Shown here piece by piece: positions 9,397 to 16,447 of a stretch of DNA of 64,000 nucleotides. The stretch is from Mucilaginibacter paludis DSM 18603 (GTDB lineage Bacteria > Bacteroidota > Bacteroidia > Sphingobacteriales > Sphingobacteriaceae): the NCBI RefSeq assembly GCF_000166195.2, contig NZ_CM001403.1, positions 7,800,877 through 7,864,876 of the forward strand, in the 5' to 3' direction. The position numbers were made by a program, and so were the translations under genes. A model generated the notes under the pieces. The model did no database searches. It had not been told where the DNA came from and was given only the letters and a program-made list of their open reading frames with translations. How positions within the stretch are numbered: position 1 is the first letter of the stretch; each line of letters starts with the position of its first letter.

Positions 9397-9440
9397 GTTA
9401 ATATTCTATTAAATCTATAGACATTATAATTAACACAACC

Positions 9441-10076
9441 ATGAGTTTAAGATTAGGCGATACCGCACCAAATTTCAAAGCAAAAACCTCGCAGGGCGAG
9501 ATTGATTTTTACGATTACTTAGGCGACAGCTGGGGCGTATTATTTTCGCATCCGGGCGATTATACGCCGGTTTGCACTACGGAGTTGGGCAGAACAGCTG
9601 CTTTGTCTGATGAATTTACCAAGCGTAATGTAAAAGTATTAGCTTTAAGTGTTGATTCTGTTGAGGCGCACCACGGCTGGATCAATGATATTAATGAAAC
9701 CCAGCACGTAGAAGTAAACTTCCCGATTATTGCCGACGAGGACCGTAAAATATCAGAAGCCTATGATATGATCCATCCTAACGCTTCAGTTAATGCCACT
9801 GTACGTTCGCTGTTTATTATTGCGCCTGATAAAACTGTTAAATTGATCATAACTTACCCTGCTTCAACAGGTAGAAACTTCCAGGAAATATTACGCGTGA
9901 TAGACTCATTACAACTCACCGCAAATTACAGCGTTGCTACGCCCGTAGATTGGAAAGAAGGCGAAGATGTGGTTGTTGTACCCGCCATCAAGACAGAAGA
10001 TATTCCGGCCAGGTTCCCCAAAGGCTTTACAGAGATAAAACCATACCTCAGAACTACACCTCAACCAAATAAATAA
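9441..10076 (+). CDS. 1-Cys peroxiredoxin (Prx6 type)
   Basis: Thiol peroxidase of 211 residues that reduces H2O2 and organic hydroperoxides in the cytosol. The active-site motif HPGDYTPVCTTELG places the peroxidatic Cys at residue 45. There is no second Cys in the protein, so no resolving Cys, and reduction must come from an outside thiol. The long C-terminal domain (VDWKEGEDVVVVPAI) is typical of Prx6. It has its own promoter and no operon partner. Confidence 0.95.
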   Translation: MSLRLGDTAPNFKAKTSQGEIDFYDYLGDSWGVLFSHPGDYTPVCTTELGRTAALSDEFTKRNVKVLALSVDSVEAHHGWINDINETQHVEVNFPIIADEDRKISEAYDMIHPNASVNATVRSLFIIAPDKTVKLIITYPASTGRNFQEILRVIDSLQLTANYSVATPVDWKEGEDVVVVPAIKTEDIPARFPKGFTEIKPYLRTTPQPNK

Positions 10077-10082
10077 TTTTTA

Positions 10083-10112
10083 TTGCATTTTATTGTTAAA
10101 TTTATATCTTTG
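10083..10112 (+). promoter_or_regulatory. Promoter of the cold-shock gene, with a long 5' leader
   Basis: TTG at 10083-10085, a 19-base gap, and TATCTTTG at 10105-10112. Transcription would begin near 10119, leaving a leader of about 100 bases before the ATG at 10222. Long leaders are typical of cspA-family mRNAs, where they act as temperature-responsive structures. Such a role here is inferred. Confidence 0.65.
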
Positions 10113-10221
10113 AATTTACTGGCTTAATGCATTGATACCCTTTCTGATAATAATTACTTTTTCAGTTTGGTCTTACATTTTAAGCCCAATTTAATTTTTT
10201 AATACTACACTATTATTTATT

Positions 10222-10419
10222 ATGAAAACTGGAAAAGTAAAATGGTTTAACACTCAAAAAGGTTATGGTTTTATCGTTACCGATGATGGTAAGGATCTAT
10301 TTGTACATTTTAAGGATGTGCAAGGCGGTGTGAATGCAATTAAAGATAATGATAATGTAGAGTACGAAGTTGAAGAAGGCCGCAAAGGATTGCAAGCAGT
10401 AAACGTAAAAAAGATATAA
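10222..10419 (+). CDS. Cold-shock domain protein
   Basis: A 65-residue single OB-fold CSD protein. RNP1 (KGYGFI) and RNP2 (DLFVHF) are both intact, following the standard start MKTGKVKWFN. It binds single-stranded RNA/DNA as an RNA chaperone. The gene stands alone between its own promoter and terminator. Confidence 0.96.
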   Translation: MKTGKVKWFNTQKGYGFIVTDDGKDLFVHFKDVQGGVNAIKDNDNVEYEVEEGRKGLQAVNVKKI

Positions 10420-10441
10420 ATTAATTTCAACCATAATTGAG

Positions 10442-10472
10442 AACCTCTGAATGATCTTCAGAGGTTTTTTTT
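10442..10472 (+). terminator. Rho-independent terminator of the cold-shock gene
   Basis: AACCTCTGA (10442-10450) pairs with TCAGAGGTT (10458-10466) across a 7-base loop, followed by a run of T. Confidence 0.88.
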
Positions 10473-10526
10473 GTATAATAGACAGTCATCATTTTTATTT
10501 ACTTTAGCCTACCAATTAAACTTTTT

Positions 10527-11789
10527 ATGCAGAAAAAGGATACTTCAAGAAACGTAATCTTCCTGGTTATTGTGGCCGCGCTCGGTTATTTTGTTGACAT
10601 ATACGATCTTGTACTATTCTCGGTAGTGCGTATTAAAAGCTTTCATGATATTGGCGTTAGCGCCGACGATATGCTTGGCAAAGGGCAGTTTGTGATTAAT
10701 ATGCAAATGGCCGGTTTACTGGTAGGCGGTATTATATGGGGTATACTTGGTGATAAATTTGGCCGCATTAAGGTGCTTTTCGGCTCCATATTGTTATACT
10801 CACTGGCCAATTTTGCCAATGGCTTTGCCACTGATGTTAACACCTACGCTATTATCCGTTTAATTGCAGGCATAGGGCTTGCCGGCGAATTAGGCGCTGG
10901 CATTACCCTGGTTAGCGAAACCATGAGTAAAGAGAACAGGGGGTATGGAACCATGATTGTTGCCGGTGTAGGCTTATTTGGTGCCGTAGCCGCTGCTACA
11001 GTGGCTAAAAACTTTGCCTGGCAAACATCCTATTTTGTTGGCGGCGGCTTAGGGATACTGCTCTTGTTGCTGCGGGTAGGAACATTTGAGTCGGGCATGT
11101 TTAAGGTGGTTGAAAAAAGTGGTGTAACTAAAGGCGATATGCGGATGCTGTTTACCAGCAGAAAGCGATTTTGGAAATACCTTTGCTGCATATTAATAGG
11201 CATGCCTTTATGGTACGTGGTAGGCATATTGGTTACCTTGTCGCCCGAGTTTGGCAAAGAGCTTGGTGCTGTACAGCCATTGAGCGCGGGTACCGGCATT
11301 ATGTATACTTACATCGGGATTGCCATAGGGGATATTCTGGCCGGGCTGTTAGCCCAGATTACCCGGTCCAGAAAATTGACCATGTTAGTTTTTTTATTGG
11401 TGTCGGTTGTAAGCATGGCAAGCTATTTAAGCGCAAAAAATATTACGCCTGCGCAATTTATAGGCTTGAGCTTGTTTATGGGTATTTCAGTTGGCTATTG
11501 GGCAACATTTGTTACCATAGCGTCCGAGCAGTTTGGCACTAACATTCGTTCTACTGTAACCACTACGGTGCCTAATTTTGTGCGTGGCGCCTTAATTCCC
11601 ATTACGTTTGCATTTAATGCCATTGTGAGCTATTTCGTATCCCAGGAAAAGGCCAAAGGCATCACCCAGTCTACAGCGTTAATCCATAGCGGATATGTGA
11701 TGATGGCCCTACTTACCATTATAGCGTTGTTTGCCTTGAGCCAGTTAAAAGAAAGCTTCGGCAAGGACCTTGACTACGTTGAACAATGA
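10527..11789 (+). CDS. MFS transporter
   Basis: An inner-membrane transporter of 420 residues with about 12 hydrophobic segments. The loop 2-3 MFS signature reads GILGDKFGRIKVLFGS. Acidic residues in the first segment (YFVDIYD) and the GLAGELGAG motif in the fourth resemble the metabolite:H+ symporter (sugar/aromatic acid) branch, where Asp/Glu in TM1 and TM4 carry protons. The substrate is not predictable. Confidence 0.9.
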   Translation: MQKKDTSRNVIFLVIVAALGYFVDIYDLVLFSVVRIKSFHDIGVSADDMLGKGQFVINMQMAGLLVGGIIWGILGDKFGRIKVLFGSILLYSLANFANGFATDVNTYAIIRLIAGIGLAGELGAGITLVSETMSKENRGYGTMIVAGVGLFGAVAAATVAKNFAWQTSYFVGGGLGILLLLLRVGTFESGMFKVVEKSGVTKGDMRMLFTSRKRFWKYLCCILIGMPLWYVVGILVTLSPEFGKELGAVQPLSAGTGIMYTYIGIAIGDILAGLLAQITRSRKLTMLVFLLVSVVSMASYLSAKNITPAQFIGLSLFMGISVGYWATFVTIASEQFGTNIRSTVTTTVPNFVRGALIPITFAFNAIVSYFVSQEKAKGITQSTALIHSGYVMMALLTIIALFALSQLKESFGKDLDYVEQ

Positions 11790-11791
11790 TA

Positions 11792-11974
11792 TCATGGTTC
11801 AACCCTGAAGATATCCTTACCTGCCAAACTATACTCGCCTTGGTTGAATAGGCTAATGCCCGGAGCAAAGCCTATTTGTAAAGCGCGAATGTAACTGAGA
11901 TACCTCAAACTGAAATAGAATACTGTGCCTAAAATCAGGATGATCAGCAATCCGGTTGCAATAATCTTTTTCAT
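11792..11974 (-). CDS. Small single-pass membrane protein
   Basis: A 60-residue protein with one hydrophobic N-terminal helix (IIATGLLIILILGTVFYFSL) and a short tail. It starts 25 bases after the GIN-domain gene on the same strand, so it is probably the last gene of the ABC operon. No family recognised. Confidence 0.6.
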   Translation of the reverse strand: MKKIIATGLLIILILGTVFYFSLRYLSYIRALQIGFAPGISLFNQGEYSLAGKDIFRVEP

Positions 11975-11999
11975 GATCTAACTATAATATGCTAACGTG

Positions 12000-12731
12000 T
12001 TACTGTTTTAAACTCTTTAGCGCTACTCCAGAAAATGTAACTTTAGAACTATCCGCAAAAAGATATTTCAGTTGGGGGATAAATATATCATCGAGCTCCA
12101 AAGTGCTTTTTTCGCCGATCTGTAAATCGGCTTTTTGAATCATATTGGTCTTATCAATACTAAGCATAGAAGTTGCATTTTTGCTGATACCGGCCCTCGC
12201 TTGCAGTAAACCAATGGTATTGTGGTTAAGCCGTACCCTGCTATAGTTATCCTGTTGTAAGTTTAAACTATCCATGGTAAAGCCATTGACAGTTACCGTG
12301 CGTTCGTAGCGGTAGTTTGTTGGTTCGTGGTTATCTACAATTCGTGTAGTATCGTACATATAAAAGGCCTGTGCTTTAACAGATATCAATTTGGGGCACG
12401 AAATAATTACGCTATTAAACGAGTCTTCAGCGTAGTTTCTTCTAACCATACTAATCACCAACGTTTTCCCTTTCAGGGTAAAATTAATATCCCATGATGG
12501 GCTTTTGGTTACATGTATTTTAGTATCGCCCTTGTTAATACTAACATCCATCTGGCTGGCCGCGTTAATCTCTATACGGTCAAAGTTTTTTATATCTACA
12601 GTGTTATAATTTTTAAAGGGATTTTTATAGTCTCCCGTTAAAAATTCGGCCCTTAAAGCACAATTGTATATCCCTAACGAAACCACAAAAATTACCAGGG
12701 TAGCTAATAAAATCTTATTACTTGTTCTCAT
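12000..12731 (-). CDS. GIN-domain (DUF2807-like) exported protein
   Basis: A protein of 243 residues with an N-terminal membrane/signal segment (ILLATLVIFVVSLGIYNCAL) and a beta-rich domain opening with FDRIEINAASQMDVSINKGD. That is the pattern of the head GIN domain (DUF2807), found in Bacteroidota surface or periplasmic proteins of unknown function. I use the ATG at 12731, one base past the stop of the upstream GntR gene. The longer in-frame reading to 12791 overlaps that gene and gives no signal peptide at its start. It belongs to the ABC/GntR operon and may sense or protect the envelope; that is speculation. Confidence 0.78.
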   Translation of the reverse strand: MRTSNKILLATLVIFVVSLGIYNCALRAEFLTGDYKNPFKNYNTVDIKNFDRIEINAASQMDVSINKGDTKIHVTKSPSWDINFTLKGKTLVISMVRRNYAEDSFNSVIISCPKLISVKAQAFYMYDTTRIVDNHEPTNYRYERTVTVNGFTMDSLNLQQDNYSRVRLNHNTIGLLQARAGISKNATSMLSIDKTNMIQKADLQIGEKSTLELDDIFIPQLKYLFADSSKVTFSGVALKSLKQ

Positions 12732-12732
12732 G

Positions 12733-13110
12733 TTATTCCGGTTTAAAGTTTTCTGATTTAAATTTCTCATATCGGGCCTGCAAATCTTCAAGTGATATAT
12801 CCAATAAGTAGATGTTTCTGAAAAATTCGGGCAGGTCCTGTTGTAAAAAGCGTTCTTTGCGGTAAGCTTTTACTTTTTTAACACCATCGGGCTGTACAAA
12901 AAAGCCGATACCGCGTTTATTCAATATTACCTCCTGGCTTTGCAAAAACTCATAGGTGCGCATCACGGTATTCGGGTTAACCTGTAACTCTACCGAAAGA
13001 TCGCGTACCGAAGGTATCTTTTCGCCGGGACTCCAAGCGCCCCGTAATATTTTTTCGCTCACGTATGCTGCAATTTGCAGGTATATGGCTTCGTTATTTC
13101 TAAACTCCAT
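12733..13110 (-). CDS. GntR family regulator, YtrA type
   Basis: A regulator of 125 residues, the short YtrA form: a winged helix-turn-helix (IYLQIAAYVSEKILRG, KIPSVRDLSVELQVNPNTV) and a short dimerising helical tail with no large ligand domain. YtrA regulators usually repress an ABC transporter encoded in their own operon. Here the permease and ATPase lie just upstream (17-base gap to the permease), and a matching inverted repeat sits at the operon promoter (14766-14791). Confidence 0.92.
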   Translation of the reverse strand: MEFRNNEAIYLQIAAYVSEKILRGAWSPGEKIPSVRDLSVELQVNPNTVMRTYEFLQSQEVILNKRGIGFFVQPDGVKKVKAYRKERFLQQDLPEFFRNIYLLDISLEDLQARYEKFKSENFKPE

Positions 13111-13127
13111 CTCTCTGATTCCTTCCT

Positions 13128-13913
13128 TTAAACTTGTTTTTCTTTTAGCCTGAAATAGGCGGCAAACCAGATCATCACCGACATGATATAAAACAAAGCA
13201 TAAATTAATTGGGGGCTATGGTCGTCCGTCAGATCAATGGTTACATTATTAGTACTATTATTATCCCAATAATTAACGCCTGTAAACGGAGGGGGGCCAC
13301 CAACTGCATGATGAAAAATGAGATGTAAAACCTGCGCGTTTAAAAACCAGATCACCATCGCGATGATAAAAAAGCAAAAAACAGTTTTAATAAAATGCAT
13401 TTTTTTAAAAAACAGCGCACCGTATATCATGATGGAATGAAAAAAAATATAAAACATATACATCAATAAAAGTATTTGATCTGGCTCAAAAACATTCATT
13501 AAGTACTTTGGGCTTGTGGGCGCGTTATGCAATTTCAAAAACAGAATAACTACGGTATAGTAAACCACGATAAAAAGTACCTGGAAAATAACGTATGAAT
13601 AGAGCCAGCCAACCAAAAATTTCTCGGCTGCCGATGCGGGTAGCGTGAGTGTTGTAATGCTTCTGCGCTTATCACCCAGATTGATAAATATATTACTGGT
13701 AAATATGGTTCCCGCAGCAATAAAGAAAAACACAAATACATTGGTTTGTACTTGTATTGACAGGAGCTTATAAGTGTTATTGCTAAGTATCGCTACGGTT
13801 ACTATCAATATACCCAGCAATACAAAAAGCTGCATCAGGTAGCCGCGGTAATTTTCAATAGTGTGTTTTTTAAATAACGAGGTAAATCGTTTTAAACTAA
13901 AGGTCTGGTTCAT
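13128..13913 (-). CDS. ABC transporter permease
   Basis: An integral membrane protein of 261 residues with about six hydrophobic segments (for example LFVLLGILIVTVAIL and VFCFFIIAMVIWFL). It resembles the ABC-2 / YtrC-type permeases that go with YtrA-regulated ATPases. The substrate is unknown. One base separates it from the ATPase gene, so the two form one transporter. Confidence 0.85.
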   Translation of the reverse strand: MNQTFSLKRFTSLFKKHTIENYRGYLMQLFVLLGILIVTVAILSNNTYKLLSIQVQTNVFVFFFIAAGTIFTSNIFINLGDKRRSITTLTLPASAAEKFLVGWLYSYVIFQVLFIVVYYTVVILFLKLHNAPTSPKYLMNVFEPDQILLLMYMFYIFFHSIMIYGALFFKKMHFIKTVFCFFIIAMVIWFLNAQVLHLIFHHAVGGPPPFTGVNYWDNNSTNNVTIDLTDDHSPQLIYALFYIMSVMIWFAAYFRLKEKQV

Positions 13914-13914
13914 A

Positions 13915-14751
13915 TTAATTTATTTTTAAAAGATCAATAGTCTGTTGGTTTCCATTAATAATGGCATTAAACAAAAGCTCCATATCCACTTTACTGTACA
14001 GGTTTTCGTTATTGGCTACCATGGCGTTTTTTCCGCGCATGCTTTCCTCCTGGTATAAAGCCGGGCGGGTATCATTATTATCCAGCGTGGTAAAATATAT
14101 CTTCTCGGATATGGCATCCAGCTCCTGGTTTACCACAATTTCCCGGTTATGCAGTACAACTAAGGTGTCGATCAAACTATCCAGATCCCTAACCTGGTGG
14201 GTGGATATGATTATACAGCGCTCCTCCGTTAAAACCGAGGCTATAATTTTTCTAAATTGTACTTTGGATGGTATATCCAATCCGTTAGTTGGCTCATCCA
14301 TTACTAATAAGCTGGTGTTGGTGGCTAAACCGAAAGCAATCATTACTTTTTTTTGCTGACCGAAAGAAAGTTTATCCAATATGGATTCACGCGGCACATC
14401 AAACTCGTTCAAATAGGTGTAAAACTGCTGCTCGTTAAACCGGGGGTAAAAGCTTCCTGTATTTTTAACAAACCTTGCTGCGGTAACCGATGGTACATAT
14501 ATTTCTTCGGGGATAAAATACATATCCGCTAAAAAATCAACTAACCTATCGGCACTGTTCAATCCATTTACCGTACACAAGCCGCTTTGAGGGTAGCTTA
14601 GGCCGGTAATGTTATGCAGTAAGGTTGATTTACCAGCACCGTTTTTACCTAACAAGCCATAAATGTGTCCTTTAGATAGACTGAGATTTAAATTTTTAAA
14701 CAGCAAAGCTTTTTTAGTGTACCCAAAATTGAGATCCTTAATTTGTATCAT
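13915..14751 (-). CDS. ABC transporter ATP-binding protein (YtrB-like)
   Basis: An ATPase of 278 residues. Walker A is GKNGAGKS at residues 35-42, the signature is LSFGQQ at 128-133 (the usual second Gly is replaced by Phe), Walker B is LLVMDEP ending at 154, and the switch His is in IIISTHQ. The family drives export or membrane-protein handling; the cargo is unknown. It is the first gene of the operon, directly behind the promoter/operator region. Confidence 0.93.
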   Translation of the reverse strand: MIQIKDLNFGYTKKALLFKNLNLSLSKGHIYGLLGKNGAGKSTLLHNITGLSYPQSGLCTVNGLNSADRLVDFLADMYFIPEEIYVPSVTAARFVKNTGSFYPRFNEQQFYTYLNEFDVPRESILDKLSFGQQKKVMIAFGLATNTSLLVMDEPTNGLDIPSKVQFRKIIASVLTEERCIIISTHQVRDLDSLIDTLVVLHNREIVVNQELDAISEKIYFTTLDNNDTRPALYQEESMRGKNAMVANNENLYSKVDMELLFNAIINGNQQTIDLLKIN

Positions 14752-14765
14752 ATATCAACGTTGTT

Positions 14766-14791
14766 TAGTGTATTAGTTAAATAGTACACTA
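14766..14791 (-). promoter_or_regulatory. Candidate YtrA-type operator
   Basis: A perfect inverted repeat: TAGTGTA (14766-14772), 12 bases, TACACTA (14785-14791). From memory, the Bacillus YtrA operator is an AGTGTA...TACACT repeat with a spacer of about 13 bases. This one lies directly downstream of the -7 element, over the expected start of transcription, where a bound repressor would block it. Confidence 0.7.
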
Positions 14792-14820
14792 CAAAAGTAA
14801 TTAAAGAAAATACATTTCAA
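14792..14820 (-). promoter_or_regulatory. Promoter of the ABC/GntR/GIN operon
   Basis: Read on the minus strand: TTG at 14820-14818, an 18-base gap, TACTTTTG at 14799-14792. It abuts the inverted repeat at 14766-14791. Confidence 0.6.
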
Positions 14821-14903
14821 AATATTTATGATTTTTTTTTACTGATAAAGATTCGGATCATTTTAGCCGACTTATTGCGTAAATATTTACAAATTTGCAA
14901 GGT

Positions 14904-15815
14904 ATGATCACCAAAGAAGAAATTGCACGCCAGTATCAGCAAATCCAGGACGAAATATGTGCTGGTTTAGAAGGGTTAGATGGGAAAGCTGTTTTTATTG
15001 AAGAACGATGGGAGCGGGATGGAGGCGGAGGAGGGCGAAGTCGCGTTATACAAAACGGCAACATCCTTGAAAAGGGTGGTGTAAATTTTTCGGCTGTAGA
15101 AGGATTACTTCCGGATACCATCAAAAATGCACTTAAAGTTGATCAGCACGATTTTTTTGCCACCGGGGTATCTATCGTAATCCATCCCAACCATCCAATG
15201 GTACCTATCATCCACATGAATATCCGGTACTTTGAAATGCCATCTACCGATAAAGATAAACCGCCGGTTCGCTGGTTTGGGGGTGGGATTGACCTGACTC
15301 CGCATTATGTAATAGAAGATGACGTGCGTTTTTTTCACGGTGTATTGAAATCTGTTTGCGACCAGTATGGCGCAGATTTTTATAACCGTTTTAAAAAATG
15401 GGCCGACGACTATTTTTATATCAAACACCGGAACGAAACACGGGGTGTAGGGGGGATATTTTACGACCGGATAACAGCCACGGATAATTTATCGTGGGAC
15501 GATATTTTTGAATTCTCGAAAGCTTTAGGCCGGTCATTTTTACCTGTTTATACCGAACTGGTCAACCGTAACAGGAATAAGGAATACACCGAAGCACACC
15601 AGGAATGGCAGTATCAACGCCGAAGCCGCTATGCCGAGTTTAATTTGGTTTACGATGCAGGCACCAAGTTCGGACTGGAAACCAATGGGCGCATTGAGTC
15701 CATTTTAATGAGCTTACCGCCCCAGGCAAGGTGGATATACAACTATCAACCTCAGCCCGGTTCAGAAGAGGAACATACACTCAGCCTTTTAAAAAAAGGA
15801 ATCAACTGGGTATAA
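14904..15815 (+). CDS. hemF: Oxygen-dependent coproporphyrinogen III oxidase
   Basis: An enzyme of 303 residues that oxidatively decarboxylates coproporphyrinogen III to protoporphyrinogen IX in haem synthesis, using O2. Family signatures are clear: ERWERDGGGGGRSRV, WFGGGIDLTPHYV, FKKWADDYFYIKHR and RGVGGIFYDR. I use the ATG at 14904; a TTG three codons upstream is also in frame. It shows the organism can make haem aerobically as well as import it (see the locus at 51775-58278). Confidence 0.96.
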   Translation: MITKEEIARQYQQIQDEICAGLEGLDGKAVFIEERWERDGGGGGRSRVIQNGNILEKGGVNFSAVEGLLPDTIKNALKVDQHDFFATGVSIVIHPNHPMVPIIHMNIRYFEMPSTDKDKPPVRWFGGGIDLTPHYVIEDDVRFFHGVLKSVCDQYGADFYNRFKKWADDYFYIKHRNETRGVGGIFYDRITATDNLSWDDIFEFSKALGRSFLPVYTELVNRNRNKEYTEAHQEWQYQRRSRYAEFNLVYDAGTKFGLETNGRIESILMSLPPQARWIYNYQPQPGSEEEHTLSLLKKGINWV

Positions 15816-15883
15816 TATCTTAAGCCGGGCAAGCTTTTACACGGAATGAACTTCGCGTGATGCCGCCCGCATAAATCTAAGTC

Positions 15884-16294
15884 ATGAAAAAACTTTCGCA
15901 TTTGCTAATGCTTTTAATTGCATTGATCAGCTTTACAGCATCGGCTCAAAATAAAAACAATTTACTACAAGGAACATGGCAGTTTAATGGCGGTACCTAT
16001 AACGGAAAAACCGATACAGCATCGTTACAATACACCATGCGCCGTGTTTACACTTCCAGCAATTTTAACGCTTTTGCCTGCCAGAAGGGATACAAAACAG
16101 AGCGCTATGAGGCTGGCAAATACCGGATTAAAAGAGATACCTGTTTTGAAACCCAAACCTATAGCAGCAGACCATCACAAGCTATCGGTAAAACCATTGC
16201 CTACACCTTTAAGATAAGTAAAAAAGAACTTATACTATCCGGCAAGTTGCCCAGCGGCATGTTGGTTGAGGAGCATTGGAAGAAAATTAAATAA
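15884..16294 (+). CDS. Hypothetical secreted protein
   Basis: A protein of 136 residues with a clear signal peptide (LLMLLIALISFTASAQ, cleavage near residue 21). The mature part begins LLQGTWQFNGGTYNGK and ends in LEEHWKK-like text, a layout seen in small lipocalin-like or DUF4488-type proteins, where a 'GtW' strand opens a beta barrel. The family is uncertain. Confidence 0.65.
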   Translation: MKKLSHLLMLLIALISFTASAQNKNNLLQGTWQFNGGTYNGKTDTASLQYTMRRVYTSSNFNAFACQKGYKTERYEAGKYRIKRDTCFETQTYSSRPSQAIGKTIAYTFKISKKELILSGKLPSGMLVEEHWKKIK

Positions 16295-16408
16295 ATTCAA
16301 TATTATCGTTATATCATCTTTATATACCAAAAATTATCCACAGCGTACCCCCATACCACATATTTTGTTAACTTCGCACGTCGCTTTAAAAAGTACCTAA
16401 ATAAAATT

Positions 16409-16447
16409 ATGTCAGGCGACAATTGCTTAAATATAGACAATGGCTGA
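16409..16447 (+). other. Possible 12-codon upstream ORF overlapping the gyrA start
   Basis: ATG at 16409 opens a 12-codon frame (MSGDNCLNIDNG) ending at TGA 16445-16447, out of frame with gyrA (ATG 16440) and overlapping its first codons. It may be chance. Confidence 0.25.

Noticed and set aside
12732..12791. Longer N-terminus of the GIN-domain protein
   Set aside because: It overlaps the GntR gene and moves the hydrophobic segment away from the start; the ATG at 12731 is one base from the GntR stop.
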